NCBI RefSeq assembly: GCF_000758545.1
Contig: NZ_CP009279.1
Span: 496,001-560,000, forward strand
Direction: 5' to 3'
Source of the DNA: Paenibacillus sp. FSL H7-0737
Lineage (GTDB): Bacteria; Bacillota; Bacilli; Paenibacillales; Paenibacillaceae
Length of the DNA stretch: 64,000 bases
This document shows positions 42,875-52,127 of the stretch, piece by piece; the first letter of the stretch is position 1; each line of letters starts with the position of its first letter. The translations under genes were made by a program, and so were the position numbers. The notes below the pieces were generated by a model. It had not been told where the DNA came from and ran no database searches. It saw only the letters and a list, made by a program, of their open reading frames with translations.

Positions 42875-43417
42875 ATGAAAACACTTATTGTCGTCACGCA
42901 CCCAAACATCGAAACATCCGTCGTTAATAAACGCTGGATCGAAGAACTCCGTAAATATCCAGACAAATATACGGTGCACGAGCTGTACAAAGCCTATCCC
43001 GATGAAAAAATCAACGTGGAAAAGGAACAACAGCTGATTGAAGCGCATGATAAGCTCGTCTTACAATTCCCTGTCTACTGGTTTAGTAGTCCACCTCTGC
43101 TTAAAAAGTGGCTGGACGAAGTATTTACTTACGGATGGGCATATGGCTCGAAGAGTGATAAATTAAGAAATCGAAAAATCGCATTAGCTGTAACTGCCGG
43201 AGGAAGTGCAAAAGACTTTAGTGAAGAAGGTAAACTCGGCTACGGGCTTGACCGTATTTTATCTCCCTTTGACACGACTTTTTTGTATTGCAACGCTGAT
43301 TATCGTTCCTTCTATGCCATTTATGGCACGGAATCTGAGACGGTAGGAAGTACGGATTACTTAAATAAATTGGATATCAGTTCGCAAGGCTATGTTGAAT
43401 TTATCGAAAATATGTAA
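42875..43417 (+). CDS. NAD(P)H oxidoreductase, flavodoxin-like fold (YrkL/YwrO type)
   Basis: A 180-residue FMN-dependent quinone-reductase-like protein (Flavodoxin_2). The opening is MKTLIVVTHPNIETSVVNKRW, with FPVYWFSSPPLLKKWLDEVF for FMN and quinone contacts and AVTAGGSAKDFSEEG. It resembles general stress protein 14 and KefF-like proteins. ATG at 42875 follows GGAGGAT; the longer frame has no such site. It is convergent with an hxlR gene that may regulate it. Confidence 0.87.
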   Translation: MKTLIVVTHPNIETSVVNKRWIEELRKYPDKYTVHELYKAYPDEKINVEKEQQLIEAHDKLVLQFPVYWFSSPPLLKKWLDEVFTYGWAYGSKSDKLRNRKIALAVTAGGSAKDFSEEGKLGYGLDRILSPFDTTFLYCNADYRSFYAIYGTESETVGSTDYLNKLDISSQGYVEFIENM

Positions 43418-43426
43418 TTAGATTTG

Positions 43427-43467
43427 AAGCAAAAAGCAGCATTTTCATTAATGGAAATGCTGCTTTT
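43427..43467. terminator. Terminator between convergent oxidoreductase and hxlR genes
   Basis: AAAAGCAGCATTT and AAATGCTGCTTTT arms with a short loop, usable on both strands. Confidence 0.85.
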
Positions 43468-43481
43468 GTCATAAGTTGTCG

Positions 43482-43856
43482 TTAAATCGTAAAAGGTATG
43501 GTTATCTCTTGCGCGGCTGGAACGAAGTTTTTCTCTCCCCAAGTGCACATCATATCCAGCACCGGAATAAGCGATTGGCCCTTCTCGGTCAAGGAATACT
43601 CAACTTTAGGGGGAATCTGGGGGAATTCCTCGCGCCTGACGAGACAGTCGGCTTCCAGTTCTTTCAACATAACGCTTAATGTCTTAAAAGGTATTGTACC
43701 GATACCCCGTTGCAGTTCATTGAACCGCACGATCTTGTTTTCAGAGAGATAGTAGAGAATAGTCATTTTATATTTACCACTAATAATAGACAAGGTGTAG
43801 CCAAAGCTAGTGTCCTTCTGTTGAATGCCAGGCGGTATACAGATTTCATCACTCAT
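43482..43856 (-). CDS. HxlR family transcriptional regulator
   Basis: A 124-residue winged-helix regulator. Seen are the LSIISGKYKMTILYYLSENKIVRFNEL helix region, then the GIGTIPFKTLSVMLKELEADCLV recognition helix and the REEFPQIPPKVEYSLTEKG wing, which is the HxlR signature. Members often sense electrophiles or quinones and control oxidoreductases. The start follows GAAGGAGGG. Confidence 0.92.
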   Translation of the reverse strand: MSDEICIPPGIQQKDTSFGYTLSIISGKYKMTILYYLSENKIVRFNELQRGIGTIPFKTLSVMLKELEADCLVRREEFPQIPPKVEYSLTEKGQSLIPVLDMMCTWGEKNFVPAAQEITIPFTI

Positions 43857-44218
43857 GGGCTATTACCCTCCTTCAGAAAATATTCAACGAAAAGGCAAAC
43901 GCCTGTTGTCGCTCCGTACTGAGGTCCCGACTTTATTATGTTTTACAACCTGCTATCAAGTCATCCTGTGAGAACGAATTCACTATATCATTTTGAAACA
44001 ATTTGTTCAAAGCACTCGTGGCTAACTATCAATCGGTCGATTTTCTCTGTCGGCGAAGCGGGCCTCTTTGGTTGGAAATCAAAAGTGCCAAGCGGATAGC
44101 CTAAGCGACGAATTGAAGTTTTTAATGTAATTTTCATGTGAGCATCATCTTATTTTCAGGTTCAAGGTATATATTGAAGACACCAAACACCCCCCAGTGT
44201 TTTGTGGTATAAATCTCT
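43857..44218. other. Intergenic region, no gene seen
   Basis: No supportable ORF. A plus-strand hairpin with a T run closes the region, so a short untranslated transcript could exist here. Confidence 0.4.
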
Positions 44219-44258
44219 CAGGTCTTGCCAACTCCCATGGTAAGGCCTATTTTTTTGT
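44219..44258 (+). terminator. Orphan plus-strand terminator
   Basis: AGGTCTTGCCA and TGGTAAGGCCT arms around ACTCCCA, then seven T residues. No plus-strand gene precedes it within 800 bp, so it may end a small RNA. Confidence 0.55.
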
Positions 44259-44300
44259 TCGCTAATTAAATGAGGGAGGGGGGGCAGCTTCTTCGCTACT

Positions 44301-44693
44301 TCACTTAATCTGATACTGCTCTTCATAGCTCTTAAAAGATGAAATATCCAGACCGAGATATCTGCGCATATGAATGGCAGCTTGGGCAGCGACGATGTCG
44401 TTTAACAGCAGCATTCGTTCATGGTATCCACGACATATAAATTTGGCTTCTATCCCCGTGTTAAGTCTGTTCTGCTCATAAACCTTGATTCCCCGTTTTC
44501 TCATCTCTGAACGAACATCTCTTAGATCTGTTGTAGCAACTGCTGCGGCTGTTTCAAGAACCTCCAGATAGGGGGTAGGTGTTCGTAAATGTGCAGATAG
44601 AATGGCGGAGTCCCGTTCGAAAGCTGATAAAATCATCGGAAGCAATAAATAAGATTTGACCAGCATGTTGTCCCTGCTTTCAGCTCTATTCAT
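44301..44693 (-). CDS. Hypothetical protein, 130 residues
   Basis: A mostly helical, soluble protein with no family I can name. It has an Ala-rich middle (LETAAAVATTDLRDVRSEM) and a conserved-looking C-terminal helix NDIVAAQAAIHMRRYLGLD. ATG at 44693 is preferred, because AGAGGTGA lies 8 nt upstream; the two earlier starts overlap that site. Confidence 0.6.
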   Translation of the reverse strand: MNRAESRDNMLVKSYLLLPMILSAFERDSAILSAHLRTPTPYLEVLETAAAVATTDLRDVRSEMRKRGIKVYEQNRLNTGIEAKFICRGYHERMLLLNDIVAAQAAIHMRRYLGLDISSFKSYEEQYQIK

Positions 44694-44880
44694 GAATCTC
44701 ATCACCTCTAATGGGAACGTATATTCGTATTCTACCCCGATATTCCAAAAATAATCAATGGTATTTCTAAACAGCTAGTCCAATGTGATTGAATTCACAA
44801 CTAAATTAGAAAGAATAAAATATATTAAAATTGTAATAATAAAAAATAATGCTTCAGACTTATATAAAGGGAGAATTAGG

Positions 44881-44979
44881 ATGAAAGAGGAAGGAAGTCT
44901 CCACCGTGGAATGGTATTTGGTTTGATTCTAAGTATTTCATTATGGATATCGATATTAGGTTGGATAAAGTTACTTTAA
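44881..44979 (+). CDS. Small single-pass membrane peptide
   Basis: A 32-residue peptide: MKEEGSLHRG, then a hydrophobic helix FGLILSISLWISILGWIKLL. GGGAGA lies before the ATG and a good terminator follows 22 bp later, which supports a real mini-gene. Function unknown. Confidence 0.55.
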   Translation: MKEEGSLHRGMVFGLILSISLWISILGWIKLL

Positions 44980-45000
44980 AATTGAAGGAAAACCTTTGTG

Positions 45001-45027
45001 TGAAGCGCCTTTAGGCGCTTTTTTTGT
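45001..45027 (+). terminator. Terminator after the mini-gene
   Basis: AAGCGCC and GGCGCTT arms with a TTTA loop, then seven T residues. Confidence 0.85.
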
Positions 45028-45185
45028 GCTTGCTTACGCGTATGAATATCAAAAGGAATTGATTGACAATTGTGGGGATGGAGCGCTAAACTATTATTAG
45101 TTCAAAAGTATTAAAAGTCATAGACGATTATTTAATAGGATGCTTAAAATGCTAGTTCTAATCCGCAAGTCAATACATATATTAT

Positions 45186-45290
45186 CATGATAATAGCAAA
45201 CCGCCTGAAAGGGTGGGACGCAAAGTCCAGGAGTCTAAAGTGTCTTAAATGCGCTATGACCGTCCGACTGCCATGAGAAGGGAATTCCAC
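45186..45290 (+). ncRNA. Cyclic di-GMP-I (GEMM) riboswitch
   Basis: The core reads AGCAAACC, GAAAGGGTGGGACGCAAAG, CC and CTAAAG in the order of class I c-di-GMP riboswitches. The P1a loop carries the GAAA tetraloop, and the C-x-GGGACGCAAAG element is almost at consensus. It lies about 100 bp upstream of the LPXTG adhesin gene. Confidence 0.88.
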
Positions 45291-45315
45291 TTCTTTTTTG
45301 GCGGTCTTTTTTGTT
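45258..45315 (+). terminator. Terminator of the c-di-GMP riboswitch
   Basis: GACCG(TCCGACTG)CC and GGCGGTC arms, with an inner GAAGGGAATTCCACTTC hairpin, then six T residues. It is probably the expression platform for the adhesin gene. Confidence 0.7.
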
Positions 45316-45385
45316 GTTAGGTCCTTTAGAGTTTCTGGTAATTATTCTGATTAAATATAAATCATAGTTTTAGGAGGTGTGCTTT

Positions 45386-47578
45386 TTGAAAAGAAGAATG
45401 AAACCGCTGCTTGCACTAGTATTAGCGGGGATTTTGACAGTAGGTAGTGGTCTTTCTGGAGGTCATTTGGTAAATGCGGCTGGGGAGGTGCTTCCCTATA
45501 CTCCTACACCTGTGTTAGGTATTGCAGGGAATTTTAATACTTTTATTTTTGGGGATTTCAAACAATCTAATGATCAGGTTCATGGGCGCCTTGCGGCCAA
45601 AGGTAATATTACTTTGCAGAATTACGGCGTATCCAAGGATAATCCAGGTGGAGATGTTCTTATCGCTGGTAATGACATCAGTTTTACTAATGGGACTGTT
45701 CATGGAGCATCCGTTTATGGTGGTGTTTTTTCCAGCAACGGTGTAGATCTTAAAGAACCAGCGAGAAAAGGGACTCCTATTGATTTTGATGCTGAAGAGC
45801 AATTTCTTATTGGACGTTCTAATGAATTCTCTTCGCTTGCTACAATAGGAACTTTCAAAAAGGAATATGGGAAAATAACGATTGATGCTTCGGAACCATT
45901 TAACGTTCTTAATCTTAGTGCTGCCGATTTCGCTGGTGCTAATGGCTTACAGTTTAATATTGCAAATAGCGCCACAGTTATCATTAACGTTAGCGGAAGT
46001 TCAGTTAACATTCCAAGCTTTCAAATCTGGGGAGGTAGCCCTAACAAGGTATTATTTAATTTTTATGAAGCTAGCACTGTTGACATTGGAAGTTTAACAA
46101 TAGAAGGAACTATCCTAGCTCCGCTTGCAAAAGTAACTTATAATTCCGGTGAACTGCATGGGACGCTGATTGCAAAGGGATTTGCTGGTGGAGTGCAGAT
46201 GCATTGGTATCCATATGGAGGGGAAGAACCACCTCCGACACCAACGCCGACCGTGACGCCAACACCAACGCCGACCGTGACGCCAACACCGACGCCGACC
46301 GTGACGCCAACACCAACGCCAACCGTGACACCAACACCGACGCCGACCGTGACACCAACACCAACGCCAACGCCGACCGTGACGCCTACGCCGTGCGTGA
46401 CACCGACACCGAAGCCAACACCAACGCCGAAGCCAACACACACACCAAAGCCAACACCGACACCGAAGCCGACACACACACCAAAGCCAACACACACACC
46501 AAAACCAACACCAACGCCGACCGTGACGCCAACACCAACGCCGACCGTGACGCCAACACCAACGCCGACCGTGACGCCAACACCAACGCCGACCGTGACG
46601 CCAACACCAACGCCGACCGTGACACCAACACCAACGCCGACCGTGACGCCAACACCAACGCCGACCGTGACGCCAACACCAACGCCGACCGTGACACCAA
46701 CACCAACGCCGACCGTGACGCCAACACCAACGCCGACCGTGACGCCAACACCAACGCCGACCGTGACGCCAACACCAACGCCGACCGTGACGCCAACACC
46801 AACGCCGACCGTGACGCCAACACCAACGCCGACCGTGACGCCAACACCAACGCCGACCGTGACACCAACACCAACGCCGACCGTGACACCAACACCAACG
46901 CCGATCGTGACGCCAACACCAACGCCGACCGTGACGCCAACACCAACGCCGACCGTGACGCCAACACCAACGCCGACCGTGACGCCAACACCAACGCCGA
47001 CCGTGACACCAACGCCAACACCGTCGCCGGAAGTAACGCCAACACCGACACCGTCGTCGGAAGTGACGCCAACACCGACACCGTCGTCGGAAGTGACGCC
47101 AACACCGACATCGTCGTCGGAAGTAACACCAACACCGACACCGTCGTCAGAAGTAACGCCAACACCGACGCCGTCGTCAGAAGTAACGCCAACACCGACG
47201 CCAACGCCGGAGCCTCCGGTGTTCCCGACACCAACACCATCATTTGTAATTGGCACTATCATTGTTAATGATGATCCTGTGCCGCTGGGCCCTGTAGCTT
47301 CGTCGACTCCAGCACTTGTACCAACACCAACACCGTCGAGCAACACAGAGGTACTTGTTGATGATGAGGAGATTCCATTAGGACCAGTATTGACAGTAAC
47401 ACCAACGCCGTCACCAGAGGATATTGCTGTAGTGGATGATACAATCCCGCTAGGTAATCCACCTGTGGATGAACTTCCAAAAACGGGAGAATCAAGTTCA
47501 GTCCCTTATTATGTAACTGGTCTAGGTTTTGCACTTATTGGATTGCTAATGAGAAATAGATTCTCGAGCAAGAAATAA
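45386..47578 (+). CDS. LPXTG-anchored adhesin-like protein: choice-of-anchor A domain and Thr-Pro stalk
   Basis: A 730-residue surface protein. The signal peptide (to about residue 32, ending VNAA) is followed by a choice-of-anchor A domain ([32 protein letters not shown]; to about residue 280). A ~330-residue stalk follows, made of TPTPTVTP octapeptides with KPTHTPKP and [10 protein letters not shown] variants. A degenerate linker ends in the sortase signal LPKTG, a membrane helix and the RFSSKK tail. The TTG at 45386 has AGGAGG 8 nt upstream, better than the ATG at 45398. It is controlled by a c-di-GMP riboswitch, which fits a role in biofilm or attachment. Confidence 0.88.
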   Translation: MKRRMKPLLALVLAGILTVGSGLSGGHLVNAAGEVLPYTPTPVLGIAGNFNTFIFGDFKQSNDQVHGRLAAKGNITLQNYGVSKDNPGGDVLIAGNDISFTNGTVHGASVYGGVFSSNGVDLKEPARKGTPIDFDAEEQFLIGRSNEFSSLATIGTFKKEYGKITIDASEPFNVLNLSAADFAGANGLQFNIANSATVIINVSGSSVNIPSFQIWGGSPNKVLFNFYEASTVDIGSLTIEGTILAPLAKVTYNSGELHGTLIAKGFAGGVQMHWYPYGGEEPPPTPTPTVTPTPTPTVTPTPTPTVTPTPTPTVTPTPTPTVTPTPTPTPTVTPTPCVTPTPKPTPTPKPTHTPKPTPTPKPTHTPKPTHTPKPTPTPTVTPTPTPTVTPTPTPTVTPTPTPTVTPTPTPTVTPTPTPTVTPTPTPTVTPTPTPTVTPTPTPTVTPTPTPTVTPTPTPTVTPTPTPTVTPTPTPTVTPTPTPTVTPTPTPTVTPTPTPTVTPTPTPIVTPTPTPTVTPTPTPTVTPTPTPTVTPTPTPTVTPTPTPSPEVTPTPTPSSEVTPTPTPSSEVTPTPTSSSEVTPTPTPSSEVTPTPTPSSEVTPTPTPTPEPPVFPTPTPSFVIGTIIVNDDPVPLGPVASSTPALVPTPTPSSNTEVLVDDEEIPLGPVLTVTPTPSPEDIAVVDDTIPLGNPPVDELPKTGESSSVPYYVTGLGFALIGLLMRNRFSSKK
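46230..47215 (+). repeat. Tandem 24-bp repeat encoding the Thr-Pro stalk
   Basis: The unit is GTGACGCCAACACCAACGCCGACC and close variants, repeated dozens of times with a block of CCAAAGCCAACAC-type units near 46400-46520. Unit number is likely to vary by slippage. Confidence 0.93.
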
Positions 47579-47750
47579 TAAACGGTGATTGTAGCTTGAA
47601 TACAAGTTATGCCGTGAAGAATAGTAAAGCCGCTTTCGGGACATATTCCGAGGGCGGTTTTCTTTTGTTATGATTGTTATATTTTGGCGCATTCTAAGTA
47701 GATGTTATACTGATTTACAACGGATATGAGGAAAGGACGGGGAAGATGAA

Positions 47751-48686
47751 TTGGTATGGTTCTTCATTAGCGCTGTCATCGCCATAGGAGCTCTGATCTA
47801 TGCGGGCTTTTTCTTTTATGGAATTGCTATTAAACGAGCACCGAAGGAATTCCTGAGTAATAATCGTGATTTGAAGGTTGATCCCCCGGTTGCCGGGGCT
47901 TCTTGGGGTGAGGGGAAGGATTGGATCTCCAGTCAGAGCTTTGAGAATGTGGAGATTACATCTGAGGACGGGCTACAACTAAGAGGGTACTTGCTCCTTT
48001 CGGATCGTGCTGAAGGTCGTACGGCGATTCTAGCTCACGGTTATTCTGGAAAAGGGAAGGATATGGGGGCGTACGCCAAAATTTATTACGAGAGACTGGG
48101 CTTTAATATCCTGATTCCCGATGCCAGGGGACATGGGGAAAGCGCTGGGAATTATATTGGTTTTGGATGGCATGAGCGCAAGGATTATTTGCAGTGGATT
48201 GATTATATAATTGAAAAGACTGGGCCCAGTGCTCAAGTTGTACTACATGGGGTCTCTATGGGTGGTGCTACAGTGCTAATGACCTCAGGCGAAAATCTCC
48301 CGCCGCAGGTCAAAGCTATTGTCTCGGACTGTGCTTACAGCTCAGTTAAAGCACAATTAGCCTACCAACTACGGCGTATGTATCGCTTGCCAAGTTTCCC
48401 TTTTATTCAAAGTGCGAGTCTAATTACTCGTTTGAAAGCAGGGTATGGTTTTAGTGAAGCGTCTGCCTTGAAACAGGTGAGGAAGGCGAAGGTGCCGATT
48501 CTTTTTATTCATGGGGATGCCGATAATTTTGTACCATATAGTATGATGAATGAATTGTATGAGGCATGTCAGAGTCCCAAAGAGAAATTCGTAGTGCCTC
48601 AAGCAGGGCATGGGTTAGCTTATGATATGGATAAGACGGGGTATATAAACGTAGTAACAGTTTTTGTGAATCAGTATGTAAATTAG
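47751..48686 (+). CDS. Membrane-anchored alpha/beta hydrolase
   Basis: A 311-residue serine hydrolase with an N-terminal membrane helix (residues 2-24). The oxyanion/nucleophile motif is HGVSMGGATV (Ser), the acid is in FIHGDADNFVP (Asp), and the His is in AGHGLAYD. A lid region is rich in Arg/Tyr. It resembles YqkD-like BAAT/esterase proteins; the substrate is unknown. The start is TTG with a GGGGAAG-type site. A terminator follows. Confidence 0.85.
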   Translation: MVWFFISAVIAIGALIYAGFFFYGIAIKRAPKEFLSNNRDLKVDPPVAGASWGEGKDWISSQSFENVEITSEDGLQLRGYLLLSDRAEGRTAILAHGYSGKGKDMGAYAKIYYERLGFNILIPDARGHGESAGNYIGFGWHERKDYLQWIDYIIEKTGPSAQVVLHGVSMGGATVLMTSGENLPPQVKAIVSDCAYSSVKAQLAYQLRRMYRLPSFPFIQSASLITRLKAGYGFSEASALKQVRKAKVPILFIHGDADNFVPYSMMNELYEACQSPKEKFVVPQAGHGLAYDMDKTGYINVVTVFVNQYVN

Positions 48687-48704
48687 ATGCCCTGAACGTA
48701 GACA

Positions 48705-48750
48705 GCGCCCGATATCCGCTAGGTAGCGGTTATCGGGCGCCTATATTTTT
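48705..48750 (+). terminator. Terminator after the hydrolase gene
   Basis: GCGCCCGATATCCGCT and AGCGGTTATCGGGCGC arms with a short loop, followed by a T-rich tract. Confidence 0.85.
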
Positions 48751-49346
48751 CCACACATGGCATGTGTCCTTATGTAAGGTTCGTACAGCCATGCTTTTTC
48801 GTTATATTCATCCCCCGCCGTTCGTGAGTAACGGGTGTCTTAATTCCTTGTTATTTCCAGCAGCCGTGTGGCGAGAATAATCCTTCCAATACGACAAAAG
48901 CCCTACCTCTCTTTTGCCCTTGCGGCTCCATTGACCGCGCCAGTGTGAATCGGAATGCTATATTTCGAATTTAGTCTCATAAAAAGGAAAGTTTCTGCAA
49001 GAAAACATGAAGCCTCTGTGTCCAAATTGCCGAAGTGTAAAATAGTCGGCCTGACATCTTCTTGATGGGGATATTCAATATATCGAAAAACAAATACGAT
49101 ATAAATATAACACAGTATTGTTTAAAAGGCAAATATAATAATGAATTCCAAGATAAGGGTTGTTTGATTTAGAAGGGGAACAAGCAGAGCAAGAGAAAGC
49201 GTTTGATTTGAATATATCGTATGCTGGATTATTTGTGGATTAATTCGGAAAAGCTAGAAAGCCAGAGTAAATGGGGCTGTGGGGGTTATTTTGCGTGCCT
49301 ATTTTGTGAACTGGTCTCTAAAACTTACATTAAACCCCAACATTGA
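48751..49346. other. Long intergenic region upstream of eetA
   Basis: No gene or recognised RNA. A ~30-codon open frame near 49159-49245 lacks a good start and was not called. The promoter of the EET arm lies at the right end. Confidence 0.45.
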
Positions 49347-49375
49347 TTGAAGGATTGAGGGTAGACCGTTATAAT
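49347..49375 (+). promoter_or_regulatory. Promoter of the right-going EET arm
   Basis: TTGAAG (49347-49352) and a perfect TATAAT (49370-49375) with a 17-nt spacer, about 40 bp before the eetA start. Confidence 0.7.
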
Positions 49376-49416
49376 TAATAAGTCTGGATTTTAATTAAAA
49401 AATAAGGGAGATTTTT

Positions 49417-49806
49417 ATGAAACGCGCAGATGTGTGGTTGATTTCCATCGTGTTGATTGCTGCGCTCGCTTTTCTCGCACCGAGATGGTTTTCGGACAAT
49501 GATGATAAAGGTGGGGCCGGTAAAAATCTCGTAGCCAATGTAACGGTGGACGGCGAGTTATTTAAAACGGTAAAGCTTACAAAAGAAGAACAAACCATTG
49601 AGGTTCGTACCGAACGTGGCTATAACCTCTTGAAGGTGCATGATTACGGGATTGAAATGTACGATGCCGACTGCCCGGATCAAGTATGCCTAGGTTTTGG
49701 TTTTATTACCCTGCCCAAACAGACGATTGTCTGTCTACCGCATAGAGTATTAGTGGAAATCACAAGTGCGTCGGGGGAGGATGATATAGATGCCTATGTC
49801 CAGTAG
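49417..49806 (+). CDS. eetA: NusG domain II-containing membrane protein, EetA-like
   Basis: A 129-residue protein with one N-terminal membrane helix (about 6-22) and an extracytoplasmic NusG-II (DUF1312) domain. It has the typical DCPDQVC cysteine pair and TIVCLPHRVLVEI end. Family members pair with Gx transporter proteins; in Listeria-type flavin-based extracellular electron transfer loci this pair is EetA/EetB. It overlaps eetB by 17 bp. Confidence 0.78.
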   Translation: MKRADVWLISIVLIAALAFLAPRWFSDNDDKGGAGKNLVANVTVDGELFKTVKLTKEEQTIEVRTERGYNLLKVHDYGIEMYDADCPDQVCLGFGFITLPKQTIVCLPHRVLVEITSASGEDDIDAYVQ

Positions 49807-50347
49807 TGAATCTGCAACAGCTTTAAAAAGAACGGTAATTATTGCGATTTTCGCCGCAGTGGCAGTAGTGCTTAGTCTAATAGAAGCACAGATTCCGTTG
49901 TCAGGAATGGGACTGGTGCCGGGCGCTAAACTAGGATTAGCTAACATCATGATTTTGACTTGTATTTACTTTTTACGTGGACGGGACGCATTCCTGCTTG
50001 TCATCCTCAAAACGTTGCTTACTGCATTTTTGCTAGGTACTTTTTCAAGCTTACTATTCAGTTTATTCGGTTCGCTGTTTAGCTTTGTTGTAATGTTCGT
50101 GTTAATGCTGATTAGTGGCAAAGGCAAGAGTATAAGCTTAATTGGCATTAGTATAGCTGGTGGGATTGCACATAATATCGGTCAGCTGCTGGCAGCTTCT
50201 ATGGTATTCTCATCCCTTAGTATTTTTTATTATCTTCCCATGCTGCTAATCACTGGAGTAGTAACAGGAATTGCCGTGGGTTATGCAGTCCGTTATTTGG
50301 TGGCTTCATTGTCAAAAATATCGTTGTTTGAAGAGTTTTTGGACTGA
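49790..50347 (+). CDS. eetB: Gx transporter family membrane protein, EetB-like
   Basis: A 185-residue protein with five to six membrane helices, of the family often mislabelled heptaprenyl diphosphate synthase component I. The conserved GMGLVPGAKLGLANIM block resembles ECF S-component folds. GGGAGG lies 9 nt before the ATG, inside eetA. The ECF ATPase genes follow 29 bp later, so it could act as their substrate-binding subunit as well as the EetA partner. Confidence 0.78.
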   Translation: MPMSSSESATALKRTVIIAIFAAVAVVLSLIEAQIPLSGMGLVPGAKLGLANIMILTCIYFLRGRDAFLLVILKTLLTAFLLGTFSSLLFSLFGSLFSFVVMFVLMLISGKGKSISLIGISIAGGIAHNIGQLLAASMVFSSLSIFYYLPMLLITGVVTGIAVGYAVRYLVASLSKISLFEEFLD

Positions 50348-50376
50348 TTAGTCACATCAGCGGAAGGATGACTAAC

Positions 50377-51231
50377 ATGAATGAATCATATGAAGGTCAA
50401 GAATTAGAGGGAGAAGGACAAGCTATCATCTCTCTGGATGGGGTATCGTTTGGTTATGATCCTGAGCATCCGATTCTTCAAAATATAACGTTATCTATTT
50501 CTCAGGGACAATGGGTTAGCTTGGTTGGTCCTAATGGCTGCGGAAAGTCTACGCTAGTTAAGCTACTAAATGCTTTGCTGCCTAAGAGTGCTGGCGAGAT
50601 TGTGGTTAGTGGTATGCAACTGAGTGAAGAAACGATCGGAAGCATTCGGCAATGCATTGGTATGGTGTTCCAAAATCCAGATAATCAGTTTATTGGAGCC
50701 ACTGTAGAGGAAGATATCTTATTCGGCCTGGAAGGGCTTTGTTTGTCGTACGAAGAGATGGCCGAACGATTACACTCTTATACGACGAGGCTGGGAATAA
50801 ATCATCTGCTGTCCAAACACCCAGGTGAGCTGTCTGGAGGCCAAAAGCAGCGTGTCGCTATCGCCTCCATTCTTGCTATGGAACCAGGCATCGTCATTTT
50901 TGACGAGGCCTCTTCTATGTTGGATGAAGGAAGCAGAAATGATCTTCTTGGTATTTTGCAAGATATGCGAGCGGAAGGAAAGTATACGATCCTTATGATT
51001 ACGCATGATGCAGATGAAATTTTGGCATCGGATCGGGTGCTTGCGCTGCATGGAGGTGGTTTAGCTGCTGATGTTACACCGGCGGAGCTGTTCCGGAACG
51101 AGGAGCTTCTGCAAAAATGCCATCTGTGTGAGCCGTATCCTTGGCGTCTTGCACGCGAGCTGCAGAATCAGGGCATCCATGTGGATGTTCCCGCCAGTGA
51201 AAAGGAGCTTATAGACACGTTATGGCCATAG
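50377..51231 (+). CDS. ecfA1: ECF transporter ATPase (first)
   Basis: A 284-residue energy-coupling-factor ATPase. Walker A is GPNGCGKSTL, the Q-loop segment is MVFQNPDNQFIGATVEEDI (the ECF-type FQNPDNQ), the signature is LSGGQKQR and Walker B is IVIFDEASSMLD. The second ATG (50377) is preferred because GGAAGG lies 9 nt upstream; the ATG at 50368 overlaps that site. It overlaps the second ATPase by 10 bp. Confidence 0.93.
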   Translation: MNESYEGQELEGEGQAIISLDGVSFGYDPEHPILQNITLSISQGQWVSLVGPNGCGKSTLVKLLNALLPKSAGEIVVSGMQLSEETIGSIRQCIGMVFQNPDNQFIGATVEEDILFGLEGLCLSYEEMAERLHSYTTRLGINHLLSKHPGELSGGQKQRVAIASILAMEPGIVIFDEASSMLDEGSRNDLLGILQDMRAEGKYTILMITHDADEILASDRVLALHGGGLAADVTPAELFRNEELLQKCHLCEPYPWRLARELQNQGIHVDVPASEKELIDTLWP

Positions 51232-52127
51232 AATTACAGCAAGTAAGTTATTCCTATGCTGACCGAAGCCTATGGAAGCTGACGGCGCTCCGCGACATTA
51301 ACCTCAGTGTTCCAACAGGCTCTATGGTTGGTATTGCTGGGGCGACAGGCTCTGGTAAATCGACACTGCTGCAGTTGTTTAACGGGATACTGAAACCAAC
51401 GGAGGGTACGGTAAAAGTACTCGATGTAACCATCCAGGCGGGGGAGAAATCACCTAAGCTGATGCCGCTGCGCCGTAGAGTCGGATTGGTATTTCAATTT
51501 CCAGAGCAGCAAATGTTTGAAGATACGGTCGAAAAGGATCTTATCTTCGGTCCTCTTAACTTCGGCATGAGCCTCGAAGAGGCAAAGGCACGCGCAAGAC
51601 AGGCCATGCTAGATATGGGGTTGGATCTGGCGCTGCTAGAGCGGAATCCTTTTAAATTGAGCGGTGGGCAAATGCGTAAGGCAGCTATTGCCTCCGTACT
51701 AGCTATGGATCCTGAAGTCATCGTTCTGGATGAACCGACGGCTACGCTTGATCCCATCAGCCGTGCAGAACTAATCCACTTGCTGGAGCGTTTATGCCGT
51801 GAGCAGGGGAGAACGATCATCGTCGTCACGCATCGGATGGATGAGTTATTACCTTACGCGGACAACTGGCTTGTCCTTAAAGAGGGCAGTACGGCATTTC
51901 AAGGCAGCGTAAAAGCGCTGGCAGATGACCCTTCGATTCTGGAACAGTGTGGCTTGACGGTTCCGCAGTCCCTTCGTTACTGGCGTGCAGTAGCTGATCG
52001 CTTTGGTCTTACGGATGAAGCTCCTCGCTTAACGGCTGAGAGCTTAGCAGAGCTAATCGCTTCGCTGCCATCTGGATCAGGCAACTCTAGCGAGCAGCAC
52101 GAAGGAAAGAGGGATGGCCATGAATGA
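51222..52127 (+). CDS. ecfA2: ECF transporter ATPase (second)
   Basis: A 301-residue partner ATPase. Walker A is GATGSGKSTLL, the Q loop is LVFQFPEQQMFEDTVEKDL (the FQFPEQQ form typical of EcfA2), the signature is LSGGQMRK and Walker B is VIVLDEPTATLDP. It overlaps the first ATPase (10 bp) and ecfT (14 bp), so the three are translationally linked. Confidence 0.93.
   Translation: MAIELQQVSYSYADRSLWKLTALRDINLSVPTGSMVGIAGATGSGKSTLLQLFNGILKPTEGTVKVLDVTIQAGEKSPKLMPLRRRVGLVFQFPEQQMFEDTVEKDLIFGPLNFGMSLEEAKARARQAMLDMGLDLALLERNPFKLSGGQMRKAAIASVLAMDPEVIVLDEPTATLDPISRAELIHLLERLCREQGRTIIVVTHRMDELLPYADNWLVLKEGSTAFQGSVKALADDPSILEQCGLTVPQSLRYWRAVADRFGLTDEAPRLTAESLAELIASLPSGSGNSSEQHEGKRDGHE

Noticed and set aside
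46138..47346. Long open frames on the opposite strand and other frames of the adhesin (up to 402 codons, Gly-Val repeats)
   Set aside because: They are a by-product of the 24-bp repeat, which has no stop in several frames. No ribosome binding site, signal or non-repeat domain is present.
48800..48900. Short 16S-rRNA-like words (GTGAGTAACG, CCAGCAGCCG)
   Set aside because: Isolated words without flanking rRNA similarity or helix structure; chance matches.
49159..49245. Possible ~30-codon gene upstream of eetA
   Set aside because: No proper start site or similarity; may be chance.
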